64,000 nt of DNA, from positions 11,499,287-11,563,286 of the forward strand of contig OY365807.1 in NCBI GenBank assembly GCA_959347315.1, in the 5' to 3' direction. The stretch is from Bimastos eiseni. Taxonomy: Eukaryota > Annelida > Clitellata > Crassiclitellata > Lumbricidae. This document shows, piece by piece, positions 32,306 to 43,380 of the stretch (positions within the stretch are counted from its first letter, which is position 1; each line of letters starts with the position of its first letter). A model generated the notes under the pieces. That model did no database searches. It was not told the DNA's origin and saw only the letters and a list, made by a program, of their open reading frames with translations. The translations under genes were made by a program, and so were the position numbers.

Positions 32306-35255
32306 ATTATGTAAAAAATTATATTTCGTACCCCCACACCCTGGTGCAACTCATGCATTTTGTGAACCCCTCCCCAATGTTTATGTACAATTAAGCTCAA
32401 ATTCATTTTGAGTCGCATTTATTTTTAATTATTGCTGGCCGCAGTGGGACGTTACTAGGTGGTCAAGCCAGTACATGGTATTGTTAAACCTTGTGGAGAG
32501 CTGCCCAAAGTGAGAACTTTTTTATGTCGGTGCTGATTATTGTTGCAGATTCAGATTATAGCTGCACAATTGTTCTAGTATGTGCGTATCGGTATGCGGG
32601 TGCGGCGATCCTGAGGGGGACAAGTCCCCCACCTTTTACGGAGAGAGGACACATTATACGTGTGTCCCCCAAATTTCCTGCCCATCTCATTGGTTGTACC
32701 CCCCACCTGTCAAACAAGATCGCCACCTCTGTTGGTATGGGTACAGCTCTACTGTGTGTAAATATTTTTTGGTGAATCTCTGAAGTTGTAATTACTGTTA
32801 ACTTCAGTCTATCGAATTCGGGATTTCAGAATATCCAGTTACATCCAGTAATATTGTTGAATTCATGGATCCATCACACCACACAATTTGGAGTCTGAGC
32901 TTACAGGTAAGATTCTTGGACCTCACTCAATCTACACCCACTTTTTGACAAAAACATGCTTCATTTTTTTTCTTGCCCCAAGAGACGAAGCATTTTTTTG
33001 TCAAAAAATATCCGGGTGGCGCTTCTGAAGTTCTGAACGGTTCACTCTACAAGGGGCAATTTACAGGTACTAAAACAATACAACAATATTTTTTATTTAT
33101 ATTATAATATATATAATTATATATTATACGTAGTTTTATTATATAACTCCTGCTTAATCCTATGATGACGAGCGTGTACTAAAATGTATGGAGAAATCTA
33201 TACAGCTCGTCATTTGTGGTTAAATCTACATTCTGTACAGACAATATAATTGTATAGGCGTCCATGGGAAATTTTCAAAGGACGAGAGGAACAATCATTT
33301 TGAGTTGCTAATTTCAAAGTTTTACGCATCGATATTAAATATCATTCTGCAAGGCTGCACAAGATTTAAATTTACTGCTTATAAATGTTTAAAACATTAA
33401 TTACAACTACAAATCATAGCCTATATTTCAAACTCTCATGTAATAAGTGGGAGGGTTTATATTTATAATAAAGGCTTCGACCTAATTCCTTTTCATGAAG
33501 TAAGAATTAGCCTACATTCTTGCCTAAAGCAATCAGTCACGGTGTCAATGCACGTTCTGTTTGTTTTTGTTAGCTTAATTATTGTATAGTGAATGATCGT
33601 CATTATATAGACCAGATAGACACTTGTCACCAGTTAAGCAATTTCTTTTCAGTAGGCCTATGATTTGATCGAAACGTTTGTGCTTTTGCTACGTAGGCCT
33701 ACAAACCGGTGTCCAGTTCAGTGAAACAAACTGAAGCAGCTTCAGATATGTTTTGTTGGGCATAGGAATTATACCAAAGATGGTGTCAATAAAAACAATA
33801 ATAAGCAAATCCTCAGAGGATGGCGTGAGCTATTGACGTAAAGTCAGAAATCTCAGAATGCTTCGCAGTCTACGTTGCTAACTTACAAGCCTCTGGTGTC
33901 CTGAATTCATACGTCGGAACCTATTTGCTACTTTTAGAGCTTCTGATCAGAACTTTTGCGGTACCAACCATTTACTGGGGCTATACGGGACAGAAGAGGG
34001 ATAAAAAGCCCACAAAATGGAAGCGTTATATAATTTTATCTAGATTCGAGATTTCTATTGGATGCATGTACGCATGCGCACATAAGTAAACGAACAACGA
34101 AAGAGAATGTTGATCAAACTCGTTGTAAAATTCTGTAATTTTCACGCTGTTTTGTGATTTCATTCTCAGTTAAACGGTAATACAAAATAAAACACATGCG
34201 CAATGCTGCTCCGTACATGTATCGTGCCCGCTTGGGCATTGATTCATTATCTGTTATCGGCCGCGTGTAGGCGGGGTCTAATAGTCCTATTGTTTTCAAT
34301 CCGGTGTCGATGTAAATTGTTAGAAGGCTACGTTTTTGTTGTTGGTGTAAATACTGGGATACAGGTTTTGAACTTTGACTAGGAGCATCATTTCGAGAAA
34401 TATTGTAGAGGTCGTATGTGTTTTATATAGTCGTACCATCATGAATTCTTTTGTCGTACGGGACTGGTATGATTGCGTGCAATTTCTGTTAGCTTATGAA
34501 TGGACGGGACTAAAACTGACCGTGGAGTGCGTTTCTGGTAATTTATTTACATGTCTTGCAGTTAACATGTATATGAACATTTATAGAGATTCTTTATAAC
34601 AACCTCAAAGTTTGCCACTGGTACAGTGTTTCACGAATATGAGATTTTATTATTCGAACCTGAGAAAAGCGTGGCACAAGAGTATGATTAATAAAGGACT
34701 AGGAGATGCTTCTTAAAGCATTATTTAATTAAATCACCAGTTATAATAAATAGTATAATAAAAATTATAGTTTTAAATGTTAGACTATTTTCTTCATTAT
34801 ATTATTATTTTTGTTTCACAAATTGTATGCAATTATTCAAGCTACAAAAAACTTGGGTTCTTCAGCTACTAACTATGGTTCATTAGCTAATAACTATTCG
34901 TTGATGGGTGTATCAATTGATGTAGAACATTTTTAAAGGACTTCTCCATTGTTCAATCTCAAAGGTACTATTTCTATGGCACCACATTTAGTATGGACCA
35001 ACACCGTGCATTTTGTGGGCTCTCTTTTAATTCTCATGGAATGATTTACCACTACAATCAATATTAAGATTATTGCTGGGGTCCCCATCCCTCATCTCTT
35101 CATTGCCTGAAAGCTCTCACGCTTACAGTTCTTCTGAATTGCAAGTACTGTAAGACGAACTTTATAAATTCTCATATTTGATATGATACATCTAATCATA
35201 CTTATGGATAGTAAAATAAGTATATGACTGTGCTTTTAGACTTCAGTTGTCTGCT
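32306..35255. other. Intergenic DNA and probable 5' UTR/intron of the SOCS6-like gene
   Basis: I see no coding exon. An acceptor-like TTTTAG at 35234-35239 just before the SOCS6 start suggests an upstream non-coding exon. Around 32615-32710 there are G/C-run motifs (GGGGGACAAGTCCCCC) of repetitive appearance. Confidence 0.45.
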
Positions 35256-36512
35256 ATGATGTCAAATATTGAGGACTGTACAAGTACGCAGCGGTCCACC
35301 TATCGGCCGTCAGTTGAACGTCAGCCGACTGATTCGCGGTCGCCATTCAGGAGAAGCAGGGGTCTGTTTGCGATCTTGCGGCGCAAGTTTGCATCTAAGT
35401 CAGGGCGTTCGAACGACGACGGTGAGTGCCACCACAGCTACAACGTGGAAAATGTGGTTGCGGTCTGCAGCAGCTGGAGGTCACGACCGCGCCATGTCGA
35501 CAAACCGATTCGGCCGGCGTATTCGGACGAGTGCCTGAGCTGCTGCGCCAGCTCGCGCTGCATTCGCAGCCGGTCGCACCGGAACCAGCAGACCTCGCAG
35601 GATTTCGTCGTGCCTGAGACGACGACGAGAGGAAAGAAGTGTGCGCTCATCTGCCAACACTGTCACAAGAAAACGGACCAGTCGCCTTCAGACTTTGATT
35701 CGTCAGACCACGAACTGTCGCAGAGCGAGGAGGAAAAGGTCCGGAACATTTTGCCGATCGACACCGAATACGGTCATGCTTCGGCGCCCGTCGCCGGCGG
35801 CAGTCAGGGAGTCACGTGCGACGTCTCCTCGTGCACCCACAGTCTGACAAGCGACAGCACGTCCGACCTGATAGCAGGGCCCAGCTGCATCGACCACGCC
35901 TTAAGCCACCATGCGCTCGGCTGCGAGTCCCACGGCGAAGTGACATTCGAGACGCAGCCCGTTCAGCCGACCCCGCCGTTCTACGACCGCGTGAAGGAAG
36001 TGCCAAAGGGCTGGAGCCTGTCCCAGGAACTGTTTCGTCTGTCTAAGTACGGCTGGTACTGGGGCCCGATCACGCGCGTCGAGGCCGAAGAGAAACTTGC
36101 CAACCAGGCAGACGGCGCTTTTCTCGTCCGGGACAGTTCGGACGAGCGCTACCTGCTCAGCCTCAGCTTCCGGTCATACGGCCGCACATTACACACGCGC
36201 ATCGAGCACTGCAACGGCGTGTTCAGCTTCTACGCGCAGCACGAGTCGGAGGGATACAGCTCGATCGTCGACCTGATCGAGCACTCGATGACGGACTCGC
36301 AGTCGGGCGTGTTCTGCTACTCACGAGCGCGTCTGCCCGGCTCGCCGTCGTTCCCAGTGAGACTTGCAAAGCCAGTGTCGAGATTTGCGCAGGTCAGGTC
36401 ACTGCAATATCTGTGTCGGTTCGTCATACGACAGTACACGCGTGTTGATCACATCCAGCAGCTGCCTCTGCCAACCAGCATTAAGGGTTGGCTCGAGGAG
36501 AGTCAGTACTGA
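35256..36512 (+). CDS. SOCS6: SOCS6-like suppressor of cytokine signalling, single coding exon
   Basis: The first ATG of the frame is at 35256 (an ATGATG pair), giving 418 residues. Residues 1 to about 255 are Ser- and Cys-rich and probably disordered. The SH2 domain follows (about 267-360), starting GWYWGPITR, with the phosphotyrosine-binding arginine in FLVRDSSD. The SOCS box covers the last 36 residues, with SLQYLCRFVIRQ (elongin B/C-binding BC box) and LPLP (Cul5 box). The PITR, RTLHTRIEH and FCYSR stretches fit SOCS6 rather than SOCS7, SOCS4 or SOCS5. The expected role is substrate recognition for a Cul5 ubiquitin ligase acting on phosphotyrosine signalling proteins. A single coding exon is usual for this subgroup. 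The N-terminal part is shorter than in vertebrates (about 535 residues in all). The exon is strikingly GC-rich against AT-rich flanks. Confidence 0.93.
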   Translation: MMSNIEDCTSTQRSTYRPSVERQPTDSRSPFRRSRGLFAILRRKFASKSGRSNDDGECHHSYNVENVVAVCSSWRSRPRHVDKPIRPAYSDECLSCCASSRCIRSRSHRNQQTSQDFVVPETTTRGKKCALICQHCHKKTDQSPSDFDSSDHELSQSEEEKVRNILPIDTEYGHASAPVAGGSQGVTCDVSSCTHSLTSDSTSDLIAGPSCIDHALSHHALGCESHGEVTFETQPVQPTPPFYDRVKEVPKGWSLSQELFRLSKYGWYWGPITRVEAEEKLANQADGAFLVRDSSDERYLLSLSFRSYGRTLHTRIEHCNGVFSFYAQHESEGYSSIVDLIEHSMTDSQSGVFCYSRARLPGSPSFPVRLAKPVSRFAQVRSLQYLCRFVIRQYTRVDHIQQLPLPTSIKGWLEESQY

Positions 36513-36655
36513 TGATGAGGACAATCGTCTGATTGAGCAAGATCAGAGGATCGATGGCTGATCCGATTAACGGATGAGATCTGACTATCCGGCAGGATCA
36601 GCTAGTGGGTATGATCACTGAGCATGATCGAATAAGGATCGTGTTACGAAACGAA

Positions 36656-36719
36656 TGGCCAGTCGACGTGACTCGGACTTTGACTCGTGGCCAGTCAGCA
36701 CGACTCGGACTTTGACTCG
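36656..36719 (+). repeat. 32-bp tandem duplication
   Basis: Two adjacent 32-bp units (36656-36687 and 36688-36719) differ at a few bases around their GTCGACGTG/GTCAGCACG segment. They share GACTCGGACTTTGACTCG. Confidence 0.9.
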
Positions 36720-38019
36720 TGGTGGCAGAATTCAGCTAGTGGTAGATGAGAAGAGCACACAAACAGATAGACAGCCAAGATGCGTTCATTGGCTTCAGCA
36801 GATTTCTGTCATGACTGTTTGGTCGATGTTTTAATGTTCATCTTCTGAAGGTGTAGATAACTTGGTTCTCCCATGTGTTTAGAAAGTCATTGCTTGCTAA
36901 GCACGCTGTAGTTTCTGGCCTGTGCCTGTTGTATCGATTCACGGCTGCTCACAGACAATTCTGATGGTTAACCGTGCATTTCATTTCAATGTATCTTGGG
37001 AGAGCCATCTTGTTCTCTTACTTATTGAGGTGAAGATTGAGCTGAGTGAGAAAGTCTCGTTTTGCAGTTGCTTGAGGTCTGAGAAATGCAAAAGTTATGC
37101 ATAATAACCTGTGCGAATGAAATTAAGACAGCTCGTTATGATGAGGAAATATACAAACAGTAGTAACAACTTAAAAGAGAATCATTGACGAGTGCAGAGC
37201 GTGTGTGGTCATTGTTTGTTACATTACGAAATGTACACAATACATATTAGTAGCTTTAATTCTGTTGCTGATTGCTGGCCATGGTTTGTTAAACATGTTT
37301 TGCTTGTCACACGTTCTCTTGGAATTCAGTATTTGAGGCAAGGGAGACAGGATACAGACGATATTCGGTGTCCATTTTGTTAAATATCTTGTTTGTTTTT
37401 GATATTCAGACTTGAACTATGCTGTGCAAGGCTAGAAGAAGTTTGCTATTGTATGTTTGTCTGCATAGAATTAAGCTGTTTCATTGTGTAAATAGTTAGA
37501 AAAATTGAATCTATGTGACATTATTTTGAAAATATATTCACCTGGTTTCTGTGGGATTGTAAATTGAAACACAGAGATGGATTCTTTGAAATTAATTTGA
37601 AGTATTTAGAACAGTTTCTGCATGAGCAACTGTTTCTCTGTAATTATAATTTGAAGAAGCAAATATATCTGTTTAAAAAAATAATTCAAAAGACTAAAGC
37701 TGCTTCCACATAGGAATAATTTGAAGAATCAGAATGGTTTCTTTGTTCAATTGATTTGAAGAACTTAGATTGATGGAAGTGCTTGGCATGTAAGAATACA
37801 CTAAAATGACTAGGATGCTTGTAAATGTATCATTAGTGATGCACTGATATTTCATTGTGCAGCCCAGGGTTCAGTGTTGAGTGTTCCATGTACAAGTGAC
37901 AGTGTTTTGTTGAGCTGCTTAGGTGGATTATTGAGCGCTTGGATTGTAGTTGTGCTTCAGCCAAAGGAACTGGACACTTTCAGGACTGTGCTTCAATGGA
38001 CTTAGTGATAAAGGAATGT

Positions 38020-38025
38020 AATAAA
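38020..38025 (+). terminator. Candidate poly(A) signal, SOCS6-like gene
   Basis: An AATAAA hexamer lies 1.5 kb after the stop. Position is the only support. Confidence 0.3.
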
Positions 38026-38354
38026 TGAGCAATTATGTTTGTTACTTTACCTGTCCAGCCTAAACTAGGTAAACTGAATTTGTGAAACTAATTTCTGCGA
38101 ACACCAGTGTGGTTAGAGTTTTTGCAAACTAATGTCTGATATCAAAACACATGCATTGTTGCCTACTACCAGACAAATTATATGGGCGATATAACTGTGT
38201 CAGACTATACACCACAGGGTGACAGAGACTGCTTAACTGCTGGAGCAGCTAGACAATTATGTCTATGAACCTTCTGGCTGCTCTGGTGTTTACTGTTTCC
38301 TGACATTTTCATCTTGTATTTGTTATGTATGTATTTTATATGTATTTTGTGTGT

Positions 38355-38415
38355 GCTTGTATTTATATGAATATTTATATAGCACCTTTCAGGCACTCTT
38401 TAAAAGCACTGTAAG
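38355..38415 (-). mobile_element. L2-like 3' tail
   Basis: GAATATTTATATAGCACC, then TTTCAGGCACTC and AAGCACTGTAAG, resembles the minus-strand 3' end of the L2-like copies elsewhere in the window. Confidence 0.45.
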
Positions 38416-38420
38416 AACAT

Positions 38421-39152
38421 ATGAGAAATGATTGTTGTGTTCCAATAATCTTAGCCTTCATGATGTTTGTTTGGTCAGTTTGGCATAAATATGCCATTAC
38501 TTTACATAACATTGTTGTACCAGTGTGTAATAAAATTAAACTTGGAGTGAGGTCAGCATTTGAAACTGAAGTGCATTATAATATATGCCCTATTAAAGAA
38601 ACTAGATTTCTGTTGCTGTTATTTAGTCTTTTTATGCCGTTCAAGATTTGTCACGGAAGAAAACATGTCTTCCTCATTGGGTACCTTCGATTTCTTTCGT
38701 TTGAACGAGCTTGTTGCAGTGATGTGTGTAGAACTTCGGTTGATATAAGCCTTTTTGGTTCTCAGAGTAACACTCCTAGTGCTGCTTTTGAATCGAACTT
38801 AGCTGCTGGCATAAGACTTTGTGTTCATAACGGGCATTTTGTTATTGCTTGCTTCACATATGTTGCTGTTTTTGGAAGCTATTCACATTTCCCTGGCTTA
38901 ACAGAGGTTGCTTGTACATTATATGAAAGTGAGTGCAATGTTGACTATGGTTACCACTGCATCTCAAGTGATAGAGCGATGTTGCATGCAAATACACTGA
39001 AGCTCCCAGTGCCATGTTTAGTATTTTTGGAGCTATGCAAAATTATTTTTTGGGGTTCTATTATCTTTTCAAATGAGAATAATAATAATTTATTGTCATG
39101 TGTCAATGATGAGACTGGTTTGGTGGCCCATAGTTTGGAGACCCTATGCTGA
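38421..39152 (+). CDS. Unrecognised 243-residue ORF, possibly membrane-associated
   Basis: An ATG at 38421 opens 243 codons in AT-rich DNA, much longer than expected by chance at this composition. The product has hydrophobic segments near the N-terminus (VPIILAFMMFVWSVW), at about residues 60-74, at 137-152 and near 195-215. It is Cys-rich and has an Asn run coded by AAT repeats. I recognise no domain. Its start lies downstream of the candidate SOCS6 poly(A) signal, and its stop overlaps a 28-bp palindrome. It may be a lineage-restricted gene, an exon of an unseen gene, or a chance ORF in a repeat or 3' UTR. Codon use shows no clear bias. Confidence 0.25.
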   Translation: MRNDCCVPIILAFMMFVWSVWHKYAITLHNIVVPVCNKIKLGVRSAFETEVHYNICPIKETRFLLLLFSLFMPFKICHGRKHVFLIGYLRFLSFERACCSDVCRTSVDISLFGSQSNTPSAAFESNLAAGIRLCVHNGHFVIACFTYVAVFGSYSHFPGLTEVACTLYESECNVDYGYHCISSDRAMLHANTLKLPVPCLVFLELCKIIFWGSIIFSNENNNNLLSCVNDETGLVAHSLETLC

Positions 39153-39178
39153 CATACACTGCATATGCTGTGTATGTC
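39151..39178. repeat. 28-bp near-perfect palindrome
   Basis: GACATACAC and its reverse complement flank a GCATATGC core, with only one mismatched pair. It could form a stem if transcribed. Confidence 0.8.
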
Positions 39179-39611
39179 TAGAAATGGCCCTGGGAGCTCA
39201 CCTTTAATGTGGCTCGTATATGCTACATTTTGGCACAAGTTCTGACTCAGCATGATGACCTAAGACCTTCATCATAGATGCAGTGATAGATGAAGAATTG
39301 AAAATGGATTTAGTTTAGGTTCTGAAAACTACCTTTCTTTAATGTCTAAAATCGGCCCTTTGTATAAGATGCTTGTTAGATTTTAGATGTTCTGATGATT
39401 ATCAACATCAGAACTTATGTTGACAGATGGGAGGGAGTCAAAGAGTGAACCTTAAAAGATCAACAATCTTAGTTGTAAACTCCAATTTTTAATGTGCTAC
39501 TCTAAAGGGCACCAGCTTATTCACAAGCACTGTGTTGTATCAGAATGGTTGTCCAGATATGTCTAATGGAGTTCCAAGTCCAGATACCAAAGGGAGGAGA
39601 CAGAGCAGCTG

Positions 39612-39835
39612 CTAAGGTATGTTTTTCTCAGGTTGAAAAAGCTTTGAAAGTTCGTATGGATTAGGGTAGGAATTCTTGAAGAGGTAAGACTTCAATTTGG
39701 AGCAGAAAGTCTGTCGGGTGACGAGTAGAGGATCCTGAGGCAGATGACAGGGGTGAGCGGCAGAATTGGTGGTGTTATTCAGAAGCTGATAGTGTCTTAA
39801 GAATTTTGTTTTAAATACAGGGTGATAGGACACTC
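39612..39835 (-). mobile_element. LINE reverse-transcriptase C-terminal scrap
   Basis: The minus strand ends in QTFCSKLKSYLFKNSYP, matching the F-xx-LK-xYLF ending of L2-like ORF2 proteins. The upstream residues are less conserved. Confidence 0.45.
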
Positions 39836-40958
39836 GGAGAAAGCTTTATAATGAGCTTCTGGTATATTGGCCAAATATATTGTTTCTTTGCATCTGACAA
39901 TAATAAACTAGCATTAGAATGGAAGCTCGTATTACTAGATAGATATTTTTGCCGTGACCTTTTTTCAAGTCGGTTTTTTGCTGTTGCCATCTGACTGCCC
40001 TGGAATTCTTCATTGCCTGCAGTTTGATGCTGATTATTCAGTCCTGGCATAAATTGTTTATGCAAGAATGAAACAACCTGAATTGTGCTTTATGGAGATT
40101 GTCTATGTATGTCAGTGTTGCTGTCACACTACATGTATCTGCATAGGTCCTGTGGTTAATTTTTCTCAACGGGATCCATATAAATGGTCGTTCTGCTGTG
40201 TTATCTTACACATTGATGTCAATTTGTTTTCTTTTTACCCCTCTTTTATTACCCTTTTTTTATTTAACTTGGCTTGCGTAAAGTTTGTCACAGTCAAACC
40301 GATCGGACATCTTTAAACTCTTTTTCAGGTATGTTCCCATAGACCTACAGAGCTGAAACATTGCACACATGTCACACTTGCATGACAATGCAATGTATCA
40401 AATTTTTATGGACATAACTGAAAAATTGAAAAAAAATGGCAAAAATGCAAAAAATTAAATATCATTTAACCTTTCGAACGAGTCCTACTTGACGAGCTCC
40501 ACTCAGGCAACTTTACGTTTGTTACGTCGGCGCTATTTACACTGTGAAGTTTGCCTTTGCAAGGTTCTTAAAGGCACTGTATCAATGTTCAGGCGTTCAT
40601 GTAATGTCTTTTGTTACAGTGGAAATTCTGTTATGTGGCAGAGGATCTTGATCCGAATTTAAATTAGCTTTAAGATGCGATATTACTGTAATGTGACATT
40701 GTTAAAATGTGGTACTATTATGGACCGAAAGGCAGTGATTTTGATGATGTACATCCGGTACTCCAATATTTTGAAGCTGGGCGCAGAAGAATAAAGGTAT
40801 TGCATCCATGGATGGGATTGGATGCATGTATCTAGGTAAGTTGTGAATGGATGCATAAATAAATTATTGATGCATCCAAAATTCGGTGTCATTGTCTCGC
40901 TCAGCCACTGTGCGTGTTTCGCATACACTTTCCTGTATACACACATTGACTGTACATA

Positions 40959-41521
40959 TGTGACCCGTCCTAAGGAAATGAGTCGGAAGTCACAACAAGT
41001 ACAGCGCCGCAAATGGATTAAAAAGGTGTTTAACCTAGGAAATTTTGATTGTGTGAAGTTTTCATTTTTGAACTCCACATTATATAATGTCTCAATAAAA
41101 TATAAAACTGTATTTTATTTTGCTGTTTTTAATGTGTTATTTGTATTAATTAGATAATTTGTTCAATATAAAACTTCTCGAAAATAATCGTTTTTTTGCG
41201 ATTTTAAGCTTCTGACAGCGGCCACCTGGCAAAATAAATTGTATATTCAGTAGTTGGTGTGTGCCAATTTTCATTTAATTTGGTTGAGTGAAAAATATGG
41301 TTGCAAATGCCAACCTGATATATATCCGATAATTTCGAAAAATCTCGTTTTACCGATATTTTGTTTTTCTTAGGAGTAGAGCATAGCAAGTTAATTTTGA
41401 ATTGGTCGAATTTTATAGGTAATAGCTCGTTTTGTAGGTAACTTAACGTAGAAGAATGTGGAACATGGACTTCGAATGGTCAAAAAGTGCTTAGAGGCTC
41501 GTTTTGTGATGACGGGTCACA
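40959..41521. mobile_element. TA-flanked MITE with TGTGACCCGTC ends
   Basis: The terminal 11 bp TGTGACCCGTC (40959-40969) is repeated inverted at 41511-41521. Each end is flanked by TA (40957-40958 and 41522-41523), consistent with a TA target duplication. The 563-bp interior is AT-rich with no convincing ORF. Confidence 0.6.
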
Positions 41522-42184
41522 TAATATGCATTGACCAATTCAAGTGAATTTTATTTCATTTTTGGCGAGTATCATAAATCACTTCATGGGATTGCTTGCC
41601 AGAAATTGAATCTTGGTAGTCAGGTAAATCAGGAATATTAAAAATATTTGTTGAAAAGTAAAATTGTCAACAAAGAGATCAGTAGGACGTCTGTCGACGA
41701 TCGCAAAGATATTTGTTATTATCCTGTCATATCCTTTGTCGCCTTTATCAAAGTTCGGAGTGTTTGACAGTTACTCTGACCGTCTAGTACTCAAAAAATG
41801 GGTGAGTGAAGAGTCCATGATTAATCTATTTTGCGTGGACCCATAATTTTGTGATGTGATTTGTCCATTACTCCATGAATACAGGCGTTAACTGCCTTAC
41901 TACCTGCAATTTGTGTCCGAATTATGATGGTTTAATATTTCTGTCAGAAGTTTTGATTGATTGTTAGTTCAATAACGCCGTCATGCTGTGCAGCATTTGA
42001 AAGCCATTTCGACAGTCATAATTATAATTAGCTTAGTCTGGAAGTTGCAATGTTATTCATTGTGTTCCCTGTGTCTGTATGTATTGCGACATGTCAAGTC
42101 ATGCCATTCTATCTCTCACAATCATTCGATGTGCAATGCTATATATTATTCAATACAACTGTATTTGATATTGCTGTCTCTCCA

Positions 42185-42275
42185 AAGTATGCCCTGAAAG
42201 ACTTGCTCAAGGTCTCTACACAGTTGTTGCCTTGGCCTCTCTGCATTACTGGCCAGACGCTCTAACCAATAATTG
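42185..42275 (-). repeat. SINE fragment, copy C
   Basis: On the minus strand, GTGTAGAGACCTTGAGCAAG and GGTTAGAGCGTCTGGCC match the body and head style of the SINE copies at 27271 and 50986. The spacing between head and body is shorter, so it is a deleted or related family member. Confidence 0.55.
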
Positions 42276-42869
42276 TTGGTAAGGTCTTATAATGAATTAG
42301 TTTCTTTTCATGCATCTGTGGCTCTTGACTGCAAAGTTTTGTCATGATATTTTACAGAGTGTTGACTCGGATCTGTTGTTAAATGTGTGTGAGCCAACTT
42401 TGTCAACTGTGGTCAGGGTTCGAGTCTTAGTATGTCACAAAGAATGGCAGTTTGTTGTCCAATTGTGTAATATTTTATGTTTTGTGAGGTTTTCATAAGC
42501 AGTTTTCATATATGTCAAAGATGCCACCCACACTATCATGGAAGTAGTAATAATAATTCGACAATCTAATTATAATTATATCACAGAAGAAGCCAGTATC
42601 AGTCATAAAATTAAACAGTTATCTAAAAAGTAGAGTAATGTCAGTAATGTACTCTTGTCGAGAAACTGAATGCTGAGTGTACAATAGACGTTGATGGATT
42701 GTACACTGATCTCCTGTCTGACATAGTCAACAATGAGTGATGAACGTAGTAGGTGTTTGGCTATTGAAGGTTACAATAGTCCTAATGAAATATCCTGCCA
42801 CAGAAAGTGGTACTATCCATTGACATCGAGAAGTATGTTTATTTGATGATGCCTTCGTATTGAAGATGA

Positions 42870-42935
42870 TTGGCTGTGACTGAATTTTGAACCCCGCATG
42901 GCCTGTGGCGCGCAAACCATCACCTTTGCCCTAAC
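42870..42935 (-). repeat. Possible tRNA-derived SINE head
   Basis: The minus strand reads GATGGTTTGCGCGCCACAGG, then CCATGCGGGGTTCAAAATTC, resembling A-box and B-box parts of a tRNA. The rest cannot be defined. Confidence 0.35.
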
Positions 42936-43324
42936 ATGCAGGCGTTCTTGATGCTAGCTTGTTACCATAATTATGCTTGGGTTCTTATCCAAATGTGCAA
43001 TCACAATTTGTTTTGTTGTGGGCGTTTTGCAGTGCTTTGGTCTTCTGTCAAAATTTATCGCTGTCTTTCTCCTCCGAAGTCTACTGTAATTGTTTTTAAA
43101 TGCATACTACAGCAGTGCAAATGTTATTTTGAATGCCTTGGCCAGTAGTTGTGTATTCTTGTTCACTTAATACTTGTACTGCAGATACTTATCTGGCATC
43201 GCTGGAAACATGGATCCTGAATTTAATTGAGCTATAGAATGCAGTATCACTTTACCACGACGTCCTTATAATGTTATGGTACGTGTTGTGGTTTTTACGA
43301 TTAACCTGACCAATGATTTCTTTA

Positions 43325-43380
43325 TTTTGGATATTTATATAGTGGCATTCAACACCCTGTCAGCGACGTTTGCACTAATG
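43325..43380 (-). mobile_element. L2-like 3' tail
   Basis: GGATATTTATATAGTGGC is followed by a short non-coding remainder. It is similar to the L2-like 3' ends at 14075 and 38355. Confidence 0.35.

Larger units (their letters stand above)
36513..38420 (+). other. Probable 3' UTR of the SOCS6-like gene
   Basis: This is AT-rich non-coding sequence after the SOCS6 stop. It starts with a GATC-dense stretch (36513-36640), then a 32-bp tandem duplication. A candidate poly(A) signal is at 38020-38025. No coding feature was seen. Confidence 0.45.
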
